Origin: UBA10365 sp041441915
GTDB lineage: Bacteria; Pseudomonadota; Alphaproteobacteria; Rhodobacterales; Rhodobacteraceae
Assembly: GCA_041441915.1 (NCBI GenBank)
Contig: JASDRS010000001.1
Span: 1 to 64,000, forward strand
Direction: 5' to 3'
Length of the DNA: 64,000 nucleotides
A program made the position numbers and the translations under genes. The notes under the pieces were generated by a model. It worked only from the letters and a program-made list of their open reading frames with translations, made no database searches and was not told the DNA's origin. The first letter of the stretch is position 1. Every line of letters begins with the position of its first letter. Positions 1-9,020 of the stretch are shown here, one piece after another.

Positions 1-122
1 GTTGAGTTCGAGCAAAATAAAACTAACCTTCAAAGAGCATAATGATAAAAACTTTCGATACGAGCGGGCGATTAAGCGGACCCATCATTGCAACCACCTA
101 ATCTTAAGTAGGAAGCGCAATT

Positions 123-1424
123 TTAAATTTTAGGGGGCGGGAGCAGACCTCCGGGGCGCGGGCCGCCCAATGCCCAATCTAACAGTTCAACCGTATGCAC
201 CACACTAATGGTACTGCCATGAGCGATCTGCGTCATGCAACCTAAATTGCCCGCAGCTACCACATCGGCTTTGCATTCCAGTAAGCGTTCTTGCTTACGC
301 GCGCGCAATTGGCTCGAAATTTCGGGTTGCATCATATTATAGGTGCCTGCCGACCCGCAACAAAGATGGCTGTCTTTAGGTTGCACCACGTCAAAACCCA
401 CCCGTTTCAACAAAGCCTTCGGCGCATCTGTAATCTTCTGACCATGTTGCAAGGAACAGGCCGCGTGATATGCCACGCGGAGACCCTTTGGCGAACATTC
501 AGGTAGTCCAATCTTTTCTAAAAATTCAGTAATGTCGTAGGCAAGGGTTGATATTTCTTTGGCCTCCACCTCGCGCGGATGACGGGCAAACAAATGGCCA
601 TATTCTTTCACCGTTGTGCCGCAGCCACTCGTATTGATTATAACGCCATCAAGTCCACCTTGGTTTTTTACGGCCAGCCAAGCGTCAATATTTGCCAAGG
701 CTTGGGCGCGTGCGTCGTCGGCCTTACCCATATGATGGCGTAAAGCGCCACAACAACCCATGCCCGCAGCCACAACCACTTCACAGCCCAAACGTGTTAG
801 GATGCGGATGGTCGCATCGTTAATTTTAGGATCTAACACCTTTTGCGCGCAACCTGTCAGAAGTGCCACACGGTATTTGGCTTTTCCTACCAAGGGAACA
901 AAGGATTGTGGGATGTCATTCTGGCTAGGAGTGGGAAGGCGTTTTGGCGCAAGCTCAATCATGGCACGTAAGCGTCGATCTGGCATAGCCCAAGCAAGGG
1001 GGCGCATCAGTCGCGCACCAAGCAAGGCCCACCTAAAGCGCTTGGGATAGGGCAAGACCAAAGCCAGAACGCCACGCAACATCCGGTCCATCAGAGGGCG
1101 CTTATAGCTCGCCTCAATATATTCGCGTGCCTGATCAATCAGGTGCATATAATTGACACCCGAGGGGCACGTGGTCATGCAGGCCAAGCATGACAGGCAG
1201 CGGTCAATGTGCAAAACCGTTTGTTTGTCGGCGGGGCGGCCTGTTTCCAGCATTTCTTTGATCGCATAAATGCGCCCACGCGGGCCGTCTGCCTCGTCAC
1301 CCAGAACCTGATAGCTTGGGCAGGTGGCCGTGCAAAAGCCGCAATGCACACAACTGCGCAAAATCGCGTTGGCTTCCACCAGTTTAGGATCTTGCAGCTG
1401 TGTTTTGCTAAAAAGAGTTTGCAT
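123..1424 (-). CDS. glcF: Glycolate oxidase iron-sulfur subunit GlcF
   Basis: Iron-sulfur subunit of the glycolate dehydrogenase complex, which oxidises glycolate to glyoxylate and passes electrons to the membrane quinone pool. The 433-residue protein has two 4Fe-4S ferredoxin motifs near the N terminus (CVHCGFCTATCPS at about residue 25 and CLSCLACMTTCPS at about 76). It also has two CCG-type cysteine domains, visible as CCGALRHH and CCGSAGTYN. Length and architecture match GlcF. It is the last gene of glcDEF; its start codon overlaps the stop of glcE by one base, so translation is probably coupled. Downstream of the stop (1-122) I see no further gene. Confidence 0.95.
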   Translation of the reverse strand: MQTLFSKTQLQDPKLVEANAILRSCVHCGFCTATCPSYQVLGDEADGPRGRIYAIKEMLETGRPADKQTVLHIDRCLSCLACMTTCPSGVNYMHLIDQAREYIEASYKRPLMDRMLRGVLALVLPYPKRFRWALLGARLMRPLAWAMPDRRLRAMIELAPKRLPTPSQNDIPQSFVPLVGKAKYRVALLTGCAQKVLDPKINDATIRILTRLGCEVVVAAGMGCCGALRHHMGKADDARAQALANIDAWLAVKNQGGLDGVIINTSGCGTTVKEYGHLFARHPREVEAKEISTLAYDITEFLEKIGLPECSPKGLRVAYHAACSLQHGQKITDAPKALLKRVGFDVVQPKDSHLCCGSAGTYNMMQPEISSQLRARKQERLLECKADVVAAGNLGCMTQIAHGSTISVVHTVELLDWALGGPRPGGLLPPPKI

Positions 1425-2521
1425 CAGGCCATCCTACCGCTGTTTAATATATTTTTGGGGTCGAATTTTGCGCGCAAACCCCGTGTCAGGGTAGCAACCT
1501 CCATCGACTCCGGCTGGAAGATCGGTGCACCACCACCCTTCCCACGAAACAGCGTGGCGTGGCCGTTCAATTTTCCCAATATCGTACGTAGATCAGTATT
1601 TTCTGGCATCAAAGCCCATAAAAGGCCGCCGCCCCAATCTAATATTAACTGCAGGGGGGCAAGTTTCTCTGTTATCTCTGGCGCGTCAGATGGTTTCACG
1701 CTCAAACGCCAAAGATCACCCTTTTTCCCTACAAAAGGGGTAAGATCGCGAATGTCTCTCCAGACTTGTTCTGCATCGATTAAGATTTCAGAGCTACCAA
1801 ATCGCATTAAATGTTTTTGCAGCGCAGCGGCGCGGTAAACCACGGCCACTTCAAAGCCTTCGATCCGCAAAAAGGTTCCACGCTCTGGCACATAGGCGGC
1901 CCCCGTCACCTCAAAAGGCGATCCAAGCCCTGCCGCCATCGCAACAACGGCCTCGGCCGCATTAAAACCCACGAAGTGCAGAGTGCGGCTGGATTCTGGT
2001 GCCGGCAAAAGCTTAAAGCCCACTTCAGTTAAAACCCCCAAAGTGCCATAACTTCCCGCCAGTAATTTGACCAAATCAAGGCCTGTGACGTTCTTCATCA
2101 CACGGCCACCGTTTTTAACTATATTGCCAGCGCCATCAATAAAGCGCACGCCAATCATACTGTCGCGGCAAGCCCCAGCCTGCACACGGCGCGGCCCTGA
2201 TGCATTAGTTGCCACAACGCCACCCAAAGTCGAGTGCCCTTTGCGACCCAAGACTGCAGCGTAATCTGGAACTTCGAACGGCAATCTTTGTTTTTCTGAG
2301 GTTAAAAGGGCGGCAACATCTTCAACCAAAGTTCCAGACCCAGCAACCAAAGTTAGGGCGCCTGGTTCATAAAGCTGCACGCCTGAAAAACCATTAGTAT
2401 AGAGTGGCTTCACACTTTCAGTCGCGTCAAAAAGCGTACGCGTACCGCCTCCAATGATGTCTAATGGCTCTGTCGCTGTAGCCAAGATTAGGGATAATTC
2501 TGCTTCATTTTGCGGTTGCAT
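1424..2521 (-). CDS. glcE: Glycolate oxidase FAD-binding subunit GlcE
   Basis: FAD-binding subunit of glycolate oxidase, 365 residues, working with GlcD and GlcF. The FAD_binding_4 (PCMH-type) fold is visible from LDIIGGGTRT near residue 20 through the glycine-rich STLGGVVATNASGPRR at about residue 97, where the flavin pyrophosphate would sit. It is shorter than GlcD and lacks the full C-terminal oxidase cap, as is usual for GlcE. It lies between glcD (20-base gap) and glcF (one-base overlap). GlcD and GlcE are paralogues, and position plus length make this one GlcE. Confidence 0.93.
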   Translation of the reverse strand: MQPQNEAELSLILATATEPLDIIGGGTRTLFDATESVKPLYTNGFSGVQLYEPGALTLVAGSGTLVEDVAALLTSEKQRLPFEVPDYAAVLGRKGHSTLGGVVATNASGPRRVQAGACRDSMIGVRFIDGAGNIVKNGGRVMKNVTGLDLVKLLAGSYGTLGVLTEVGFKLLPAPESSRTLHFVGFNAAEAVVAMAAGLGSPFEVTGAAYVPERGTFLRIEGFEVAVVYRAAALQKHLMRFGSSEILIDAEQVWRDIRDLTPFVGKKGDLWRLSVKPSDAPEITEKLAPLQLILDWGGGLLWALMPENTDLRTILGKLNGHATLFRGKGGGAPIFQPESMEVATLTRGLRAKFDPKNILNSGRMA

Positions 2522-2541
2522 CTAGCACTCCATTCCAAAGA

Positions 2542-3975
2542 TCATTGAGCGCGACGTGACGCTGAAGCCTCGAGCGGAAAGACTTTAGCAGCATTTAAAA
2601 GCCATTTAGGATCAAACACATCTTTAACATTAAGTTGCGCTTCCAAATCTGCGGGGGCAAATTGTACATTCATCAAATCACGCTTTTCAACACCCACACC
2701 ATGTTCGCCAGTAAGACAGCCGCCCACTTCAACACACATACGCAAAATATCGTTGCCCAAAGCTTCGCACAGTTCAAGATCACCCGGTTTATTGGCATTA
2801 TAGAGGATCAGTGGATGCATATTACCGTCGCCCGCATGAAACACATTAGCCACTTGCAGTCCGTAGTTCTTGCTTAATTCCCCTATGCGGCGCAGCACCA
2901 ACGGCAGGGCTGAAACTGGAATGGTTCCATCAAGGCAGATATAATCGGCAATATTTCCCATCGCACCAAAGGCCGACTTGCGGCCGAGCCAGATTTTACG
3001 GTTTTCTTCGTCGGATTTGCTTTCTCGAAACTCAACGGGATTGTGGTGCATGGCGATGTCTTTTATCAGTGCAATCTGCAGGTCAATTTCGGCGGCCGAT
3101 CCTTCAACTTCGACTATCAGCAAAGCTTCGCAATCAGGATAGCCCGCCTTGGCATAATTTTCAGTGGCTAAAATGCAGGGTCTATCCATGAATTCAATCG
3201 CCACAGGCAAAATACCCGCTTTAATAATATCAGACACGCAAGCTCCTGCAACTTCATTTGCGTCAAAGCCGATCAAGACGGGGCGGGCACCTTCGGGTTT
3301 TGGTAAAATACGCAAGGTGGCTTCGGTGACCACACCCAACTGGCCTTCTGATCCGCAGATAATGCCCAAAAGATCAAGCCCGCCGGCATCCATAAAGGGC
3401 CCTCCGATATTGACAATCGTGCCATCCATCTGCACCAACGTTACTCCCAAAAGGTTGTTTGTCGTGACCCCATATTTCAAACAATGCGCCCCACCAGAAT
3501 TCATAGCGATATTGCCAGCAATGGCGCAGGCCAATTGGCTTGAAGGATCGGGTGCATAAAAGAAGCCATCATCTTCTACAGCAGCCGTTACGCTTAGGTT
3601 AGTGCGCCCCGTTTGTACGCGGATAAAACGGTTGGGATAGTCGGTTTCCAACACATCAACCATGCGCGCCACGCTTAAGACTACGCTGTCTGCCGTCGGC
3701 AGTGATCCGCCTGCAAGGCTGGTTCCCGAGCCGCGCGGGACCACAGGAATGGCACGCTCGTGACAGAATCGAAGCACCGCAACCACTTCTTCGGTCGTGC
3801 GCGGCAGCACCACAGCCAAAGGCTGGCAGGTATAAGCAGCCAAAGCGTCGCACTCATAGGGGCGGGTATCGTTCGGGTCATGTAGGACCGCATCAGCAGG
3901 CAATATCTCTAACAAACGGAGAACAATCTCAGGCTTGCCTTGCAATATGATATTATTAGCTTTTGGCATCTCCAT
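2542..3975 (-). CDS. glcD: Glycolate oxidase subunit GlcD (FAD-linked)
   Basis: Catalytic FAD-linked subunit of glycolate oxidase, 477 residues. The FAD-binding PCMH fold is seen at VVPRGSGTSLAGG (about residue 97) and GNIAMNSGGAHCLKYG (about 155). The C-terminal FAD-oxidase domain carries FHAGDGNMHPLI and the closing GCLTGEHGVGVEKRD motif, typical of GlcD and D-lactate dehydrogenases. It is first in the operon glcD-glcE-glcF. A GAGGG ribosome site sits upstream of the ATG at 3975; a second ATG two codons in is possible. A perfect inverted repeat (3989-4011) just upstream is a candidate repressor site. A D-lactate role is less likely given the three-gene arrangement. Confidence 0.95.
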   Translation of the reverse strand: MEMPKANNIILQGKPEIVLRLLEILPADAVLHDPNDTRPYECDALAAYTCQPLAVVLPRTTEEVVAVLRFCHERAIPVVPRGSGTSLAGGSLPTADSVVLSVARMVDVLETDYPNRFIRVQTGRTNLSVTAAVEDDGFFYAPDPSSQLACAIAGNIAMNSGGAHCLKYGVTTNNLLGVTLVQMDGTIVNIGGPFMDAGGLDLLGIICGSEGQLGVVTEATLRILPKPEGARPVLIGFDANEVAGACVSDIIKAGILPVAIEFMDRPCILATENYAKAGYPDCEALLIVEVEGSAAEIDLQIALIKDIAMHHNPVEFRESKSDEENRKIWLGRKSAFGAMGNIADYICLDGTIPVSALPLVLRRIGELSKNYGLQVANVFHAGDGNMHPLILYNANKPGDLELCEALGNDILRMCVEVGGCLTGEHGVGVEKRDLMNVQFAPADLEAQLNVKDVFDPKWLLNAAKVFPLEASASRRAQ

Positions 3976-3988
3976 GGCGGCCCTCTTT

Positions 3989-4011
3989 ATTGGTTAATAA
4001 ATATAACCAAT
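3989..4011. promoter_or_regulatory. Candidate FadR-family operator upstream of glcD
   Basis: Perfect inverted repeat with 8-base arms, ATTGGTTA and TAACCAAT, separated by 7 bases, centred 25 bases upstream of the glcD start codon. The half-sites ATTGGT/ACCAAT are the same as in the E. coli PdhR consensus (AATTGGT-N3-ACCAATT), but the spacing here is 11 bases rather than 3 between those hexamers. A weak promoter, TTGCTG-17-TATTTA, could place its -10 inside the repeat. A FadR-type regulator is encoded at 12439. The repeat is seen directly; its function is inferred. Confidence 0.45.
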
Positions 4012-4228
4012 TTATCTATACAGCAAGTGTAAATTTAAAGAGTTAAAGTTTGCCAGAGGGCAAAATACGGTGACCCTATTAGGCTTCTTGTACGCTTCGA
4101 CTTGGCTGACTATAGTGCGCTTAGTAATCTTGGTCAGGTCTTGGGCCTCCATCCTATCATTTATATATGTGGTTATCTAAGATAAACTTAGCCTTGCAGC
4201 GCAAATAACAATAGGGCCTATTTAACAT

Positions 4229-4816
4229 ATGATCGTAAAACCCAACTTTGCAGATGTTTTGGCTTTTGCCCACACCGCGCAAATAGGTATGTCCAAAGGG
4301 ACTGCACCGGTGCATTTATGGAACCCACCCTTTTGCGGTGATTTAGATATGCGAATCGCAGCAGATGGGACGTGGTTTTATCTGGGATCACCCATTGGGC
4401 GAGTGGGGATGGTGAAGCTGTTCTCCTCGATATTGAAGCGTGAAGAGGGTAAATATTTTTTGGTGACCCCCGTCGAAAAAGTGGGGATAATCGTTGATGA
4501 TGTGCCCTTTGTTGCGGTGGACGTGCAAGTTCAAGGTTTGAGGCAGGCGCAAGAATTGATATTTGAAACCCATGTTGGTGACTGTGTCACCGCCAACCAA
4601 GATCACCCAATACGACTTATATATGACCCCATTACCCAAGAGCCACGCCCCTATGTGATGGTGCGCTCAGGGCTTGAAGCGAGAATAGATCGCAAAAGCT
4701 TTTACCGCATGGTCGCAATGGGCCAAGTGGAAAGTATTGACGGGCAAGATTGGTTTGGCCTTTGGTCTGGACGGCAGTTCTTTGCCTTAAGTTTAGAAAA
4801 AGATTTAAGGGTTTAA
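4229..4816 (+). CDS. DUF1285 domain-containing protein
   Basis: A 195-residue soluble protein with no signal peptide or membrane segment. The N-terminal block WNPPFCGDLDMRIAADGTWFYLGSPIGR (residues 31-58, read here as its key residues W31, C36, D38 and W50) is the hallmark of the DUF1285 family, which is common in Alphaproteobacteria and has no settled function. The motif YFLVTPVEKVGI follows at about residue 77. The gene is transcribed away from the glc operon and is followed 80 bases later by a small zinc-finger protein. A later start at 4286 (MSKGTA) is possible, because the ribosome site for 4229 is weak. Confidence 0.85.
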   Translation: MIVKPNFADVLAFAHTAQIGMSKGTAPVHLWNPPFCGDLDMRIAADGTWFYLGSPIGRVGMVKLFSSILKREEGKYFLVTPVEKVGIIVDDVPFVAVDVQVQGLRQAQELIFETHVGDCVTANQDHPIRLIYDPITQEPRPYVMVRSGLEARIDRKSFYRMVAMGQVESIDGQDWFGLWSGRQFFALSLEKDLRV

Positions 4817-4897
4817 GCCCGATTTTGCGCCACTTTTGCTTGCTCGATGCGCAAGGGCTGGGTAAAAAGCGGAAAAATGTTCCTGAAAGGAAAACCC

Positions 4898-5080
4898 ATG
4901 GCACTTGAAGCCCCTGAAACAGAAATCACCGCCAGCAGGAAAGTTGCCTGTGATGGTGGTGAGGGCGCATTGGGCCATCCACGCGTTTGGCTGGTTATTC
5001 CCCTAGAAAAAGGCTTTGTTGAATGCGGGTATTGCGACAAATGCTATTTGCATGAAAGCTCGGTTGGCACGGCAAATTAA
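4898..5080 (+). CDS. Zinc-finger (zf-CHCC) domain protein
   Basis: A 60-residue protein of the zf-CHCC family, related to the NDUFS6 accessory subunit of mitochondrial complex I. Zinc ligands are visible as ACDGG, GHPRVWL and ECGYCDKCY. The start at 4898 was chosen because AAGGAAAA lies 4-11 bases upstream and because the family normally begins close to this point; an upstream in-frame ATG at 4847 would add 17 residues without family resemblance. Its job in bacteria is not established; a link to respiratory complex assembly is inferred only from the eukaryotic relative. Confidence 0.85.
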   Translation: MALEAPETEITASRKVACDGGEGALGHPRVWLVIPLEKGFVECGYCDKCYLHESSVGTAN

Positions 5081-5633
5081 TTTACTTCACAGCCGCCTGA
5101 GGCTAACTGATCGCAACATCAGCAAAACCGCAAGGCAACCCCGCTATCAAACTGCCGCCGTTGGGGCTTAGTTGAGTGATAGCTTGGCGGCCTGACCAAG
5201 ATTTCACGACCTAAACGCTCAACCTAATGACCGACCCTATAGTAGAGCCAGAGTCTGCATCTTTGCAGTAATAATAAACCCGCACGCTGGTCTAGTTTTA
5301 ACAGCTTACATCGGCTTGGCCCAAGTCTATAAAACTGCGGGACACCCATGTTGGCAGTGCAGGTGACGCGGCCCCCCCCCTGCACTTTGCCAGCGCACAT
5401 TGAGTTCTGTATAAGTCAAAACGCAATTACAATTGCTATCGTCATCACTTTCAAAACATTAGCCCGTGCGAAATTAAGCTATATTCTGGAGCTTCTTGGG
5501 CGCTCAGATCAATAAGTTTGGAACAAAAGCACCTCGGCCCACACACCGAAAGCGGCAAAACTGACAAGCATTGCTAGAACTATACACAAAATCATGGCAG
5601 AACCAATCAACACATAACATATGGATATCTAGC
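5081..5633. other. Intergenic region before polA, no gene recognised
   Basis: About 550 bases with no reading frame that I can recognise on either strand. It holds a run of nine C residues at about 5373-5381 inside an imperfect hairpin (GGCAGTGCAGG at about 5354 pairing with CCTGCACTTTGCC at about 5380). It may contain the polA promoter, but I cannot place one with confidence. The region may be the remains of a lost gene, but no residual similarity is visible. Confidence 0.5.
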
Positions 5634-8435
5634 ATGACATTCGGCAGCGGTCACCATCTACATTTGATCGACGGATCAGCCTTTATTTTTCGCGCCTATC
5701 ATGCGCTGCCCCCGCTGACTCGCAAATCTGATGGCGCGCCTATTGGCGCGGTTGCAGGCTTTTGTAATTTGCTGTGGAATGAAATTTCCAAAGATCACGG
5801 AGCCCATATTCCGACACATATTGCGGTGATTTTTGACCATTCGTCCAAAACCTTCCGCAACTATATTTACCCAGAATACAAGGCGAACCGCCCCGAATTA
5901 CCTGAAGACCTGCGGCCCCAATTTCCCTTGACCCGCGACGCCACCCGCGCATTTAACATCGCCTGCATTGAAACCGAAGGGTATGAGGCCGACGATCTAA
6001 TCGCCACACTTGCCTGCCACGCCCGTGATGCGGGCGGGCGGGTGACCATCATCTCGTCTGATAAGGATTTGATGCAATTAGTGGGAGATGGGGTCGATAT
6101 GTTTGACCCGATGAAAAATAAACGCATTGGCCGCGACGAAGTGTTTGAAAAATTCGGCGTAGAACCTGAACGGGTGGTCGATGTGCAGGCATTAGCGGGC
6201 GATTCTGTTGACAATGTGCCTGGCGCGCCTGGCATTGGCATTAAAACCGCAGCACTCCTTATTCAAGAATACGGCGATCTTGACACACTTTTGGCACGCG
6301 CGGGCGAAATCAAACAGCCAAAACGCCGCGAGTCCCTGTTAGAAAATATCGAACAGATCCGCATTTCAAAACAATTGGTGTCCCTTGATTGCGAGATGGA
6401 TCTTTCGTTCACCCTAGAAAGTTTGGAAGTAGCCCCACCCAAACCTGATGCCATCATGGCCTTTTTGAACCTGATGGAATTTAGTGCCCTGACCCGCCGC
6501 GTGGCCGAGGCCCTAAAACTGCCCCTTACATACGCGTCAGTGAGCGATTTCACCGACACAGGCGATAAGGCCCCCACCGCCCAGGCGTTGCCCTTTGACT
6601 CGGCAGCCTATCAATGCATACGATCAGAAGCCGAACTGCAGCGCTGGCTCGCAGATATTTACGCGCGTGGCGTGGTGGCGATTGATACCGAAACAACCAG
6701 CCTTGACGAAATGAAAGCCGACCTTGTGGGTATATCTCTTTGCGTGAAACCAGGCATAGCCTGCTATATTCCCTTGGGCCATCGCAGTGGATCCGGTGAT
6801 CTTTTCGGTGAGGCAAAATTGACCGAAGGGCAAATGCTACTCACGCGCGCCGTGACCCTATTAAAGCCCATGTTAGAGGATCTCTCAATCCTTAAAATCG
6901 GACAAAATATGAAATATGATGCCAAGATTTTTGCCCGCAATGGCGTCAAGGTTGCACCTTTTGATGATACAATGCTGATGTCTTACGCAATGAATGCAGG
7001 GCTTCATGGTCATGGGATGGACGCGCTGTCAGAACATTATTTAAACCACGCACCAATTTCGATCAAATCACTGCTTGGCAGGGGTAAAAGTGCCCTGACC
7101 TTTGACCAAGTACCCATTGACGCCGCCATTACTTATGCCGCCGAGGATGCCGACATTACCTTACGCTTATGGGAAATTTTTAAACCACGTCTCCACCTTA
7201 CCCAAGTGACCACCGTATATGAAACGTTAGAACGCCCACTGGTGCCCGTTTTGGCACAGATGGAAATGTCTGGAATCCTAGTCGACCGTGACGTGCTTTC
7301 GCGAATGTCAAATAGCTTTGCACAAAAAATGGCTGACCTTGAGGCCGGTATTTATGAAGCGGCGGGCCAGCCCTTTAACGTGGCCTCTCCCAAACAATTG
7401 GGAGAGATCCTATTTGACAAAATGGTGCTACCTGGAGGCGAAAAGGGCAAGACGGGGGCTTACGGCACAGGAGCAGATATTCTGGAAGATCTGGCTTCCG
7501 AAGGCCATGCTTTACCCGCCTTGGTACTGGATTGGCGGCAATTGGCTAAATTGAAATCCACCTATACCGATGCCTTGCAAGACCACATCAACCACGAAAC
7601 GGGTCGGGTGCATACTTCATACTCATTAACCGGAGCGGTGACGGGGCGCTTGTCCTCAACTGACCCAAATCTGCAAAATATTCCCATCCGCACCGAAGAA
7701 GGCCGCCGCATTCGAGAAGCCTTCGTAGCACCGCAAGACCGTGTGCTGGTCAGCCTTGATTACAGCCAGATTGAGCTTAGGATTTTAGCGCATATCGCAA
7801 ATATCTCATCGCTCAAACAGGCCTTTAAGGACGGGCATGATATTCACGCCATGACGGCATCCGAAATGTTTAACGTGCCCTTGGATCAGATGACGCCCGA
7901 CATTCGCCGCCAAGCCAAGGCGATTAACTTTGGCGTGATTTATGGCATTTCGGGCTTTGGCCTGGCGCGCAATTTGCGCATTCCACGCGCTGAAGCGCAG
8001 GCCTTTATTAACCGATATTTCGAACGTTTTCCTGGTATTAAAACTTATATGGATGACACAGTGGCCTTTGCCAAAGCGCGTGGCTATGTGCAAACGCTGC
8101 TGGGGCGCAAAATTCACACGCCAGAAATCAACGCCAAGGGCCCGGGCGCAGGTTTTGCCAAACGGGCCGCAATCAATGCCCCCATCCAAGGCACGGCCGC
8201 CGACATCATTCGCCGGGCCATGATCCAGATGCCCAAGGCCATTGATAATCTAGACGCCAAGATGCTGTTGCAAGTGCATGACGAGCTATTGTTTGAAGTG
8301 GCCAAAGACGACGCAGACGCTCTGATTGCAAGTGCAAAAAACGTGATGGAAAATGCGGGCCATCCAGTCGTGAAATTTTCAGTTAAGCTCATTGTAGAAG
8401 CAGGCCAAGGTAAAAACTGGGCCGAGGCCCACTGA
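5634..8435 (+). CDS. polA: DNA polymerase I
   Basis: DNA polymerase I, 933 residues, for Okazaki fragment processing and repair. The N-terminal 5'-3' exonuclease (PIN) starts at LHLIDGSAFIFRAYHALPP. The central 3'-5' proofreading domain retains the ExoI motif AIDTETTSL, so proofreading is probably active. The polymerase domain shows motif A (SLDYSQIELR), motif B (RRQAKAINFGVIYG) and motif C (QVHDELLFE). The ATG at 5634 is preferred over a TTG at 5571, because the family starts a few residues before LHLIDG and the 21 extra residues look unrelated. The stop codon lies 2 bases from the end of the convergent HIT gene. Confidence 0.97.
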   Translation: MTFGSGHHLHLIDGSAFIFRAYHALPPLTRKSDGAPIGAVAGFCNLLWNEISKDHGAHIPTHIAVIFDHSSKTFRNYIYPEYKANRPELPEDLRPQFPLTRDATRAFNIACIETEGYEADDLIATLACHARDAGGRVTIISSDKDLMQLVGDGVDMFDPMKNKRIGRDEVFEKFGVEPERVVDVQALAGDSVDNVPGAPGIGIKTAALLIQEYGDLDTLLARAGEIKQPKRRESLLENIEQIRISKQLVSLDCEMDLSFTLESLEVAPPKPDAIMAFLNLMEFSALTRRVAEALKLPLTYASVSDFTDTGDKAPTAQALPFDSAAYQCIRSEAELQRWLADIYARGVVAIDTETTSLDEMKADLVGISLCVKPGIACYIPLGHRSGSGDLFGEAKLTEGQMLLTRAVTLLKPMLEDLSILKIGQNMKYDAKIFARNGVKVAPFDDTMLMSYAMNAGLHGHGMDALSEHYLNHAPISIKSLLGRGKSALTFDQVPIDAAITYAAEDADITLRLWEIFKPRLHLTQVTTVYETLERPLVPVLAQMEMSGILVDRDVLSRMSNSFAQKMADLEAGIYEAAGQPFNVASPKQLGEILFDKMVLPGGEKGKTGAYGTGADILEDLASEGHALPALVLDWRQLAKLKSTYTDALQDHINHETGRVHTSYSLTGAVTGRLSSTDPNLQNIPIRTEEGRRIREAFVAPQDRVLVSLDYSQIELRILAHIANISSLKQAFKDGHDIHAMTASEMFNVPLDQMTPDIRRQAKAINFGVIYGISGFGLARNLRIPRAEAQAFINRYFERFPGIKTYMDDTVAFAKARGYVQTLLGRKIHTPEINAKGPGAGFAKRAAINAPIQGTAADIIRRAMIQMPKAIDNLDAKMLLQVHDELLFEVAKDDADALIASAKNVMENAGHPVVKFSVKLIVEAGQGKNWAEAH

Positions 8436-8437
8436 CC

Positions 8438-8803
8438 TTAAGCTTTTGTGAGCATTGGCCCCATGGAGCGACCACCCAAGATATGCAAATGATAATGAGG
8501 CACTTCTTGCAAGCCATCTGCGCCCGAATTGGTAATGGCGCGGTAGCCCGCACTTAGCTCCATAAGATCCACAACCTTGGCCAGACTGCGATTAAAGTCC
8601 ATGAGCTCTTCCACTGACGCGCGTGCTGCAAAATCATCACACGTCACATAAGTACCCTTGGGAATAAGCAATATATGCACGGGGGCTGCGGGATTAATGT
8701 CATGAAATGCCAAACTATGATCGGTTTCCAAAATCGTTTTATTAGGAATTTCACCGCGCAGAATGCAAGCAAAGATATTAGTACTGTCGTAGCTATAATG
8801 CAT
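8438..8803 (-). CDS. HIT family protein (histidine triad hydrolase)
   Basis: A 121-residue histidine-triad protein (HINT branch), expected to hydrolyse purine nucleoside phosphoramidates. The signature HYHLHILGG near the C terminus supplies the catalytic histidine triad, and NIFACILRGEIPNK at the N terminus is the usual opening of bacterial HIT proteins. I place the start at 8803 (MHYSYDS), preceded by GGGA at a 7-base spacing. An ORF reading further upstream to 8878 would overlap another small frame and does not resemble the family. Convergent with polA. Confidence 0.9.
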   Translation of the reverse strand: MHYSYDSTNIFACILRGEIPNKTILETDHSLAFHDINPAAPVHILLIPKGTYVTCDDFAARASVEELMDFNRSLAKVVDLMELSAGYRAITNSGADGLQEVPHYHLHILGGRSMGPMLTKA

Positions 8804-8804
8804 A

Positions 8805-8888
8805 TTATATCCCAAAAATGTCCTTAGCCGCCAGGATACCCGCGGCCACATCCCGAGGAATATCAAAAAAATCAACAAAAGCGAGCAT
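8805..8888 (-). CDS. Possible 27-residue ORF directly upstream of the HIT gene
   Basis: A short frame reading MLAFVDFFDIPRDVAAGIL and ending in KDIFGI, with its stop one base before the HIT start codon. The residues look protein-like (amphipathic, no low complexity), and the tight spacing suggests translational coupling. There is no clear ribosome-binding site before its ATG, and a TGA stop lies two codons upstream. It may be a leader peptide or the surviving C-terminal end of a decayed gene. I do not recognise a family. Confidence 0.3.
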   Translation of the reverse strand: MLAFVDFFDIPRDVAAGILAAKDIFGI

Positions 8889-9020
8889 ATTTTTTCAAAA
8901 ATTTCTGCTTTGGAAATTTATAAGCGATTTGCAATTATTCCAATATGACTTTGAAAACCCATACAATTTCAATCCAATCAGCAAAAGTGGTCAGCATGGA
9001 GTTCATTATAAATTAGGCGG

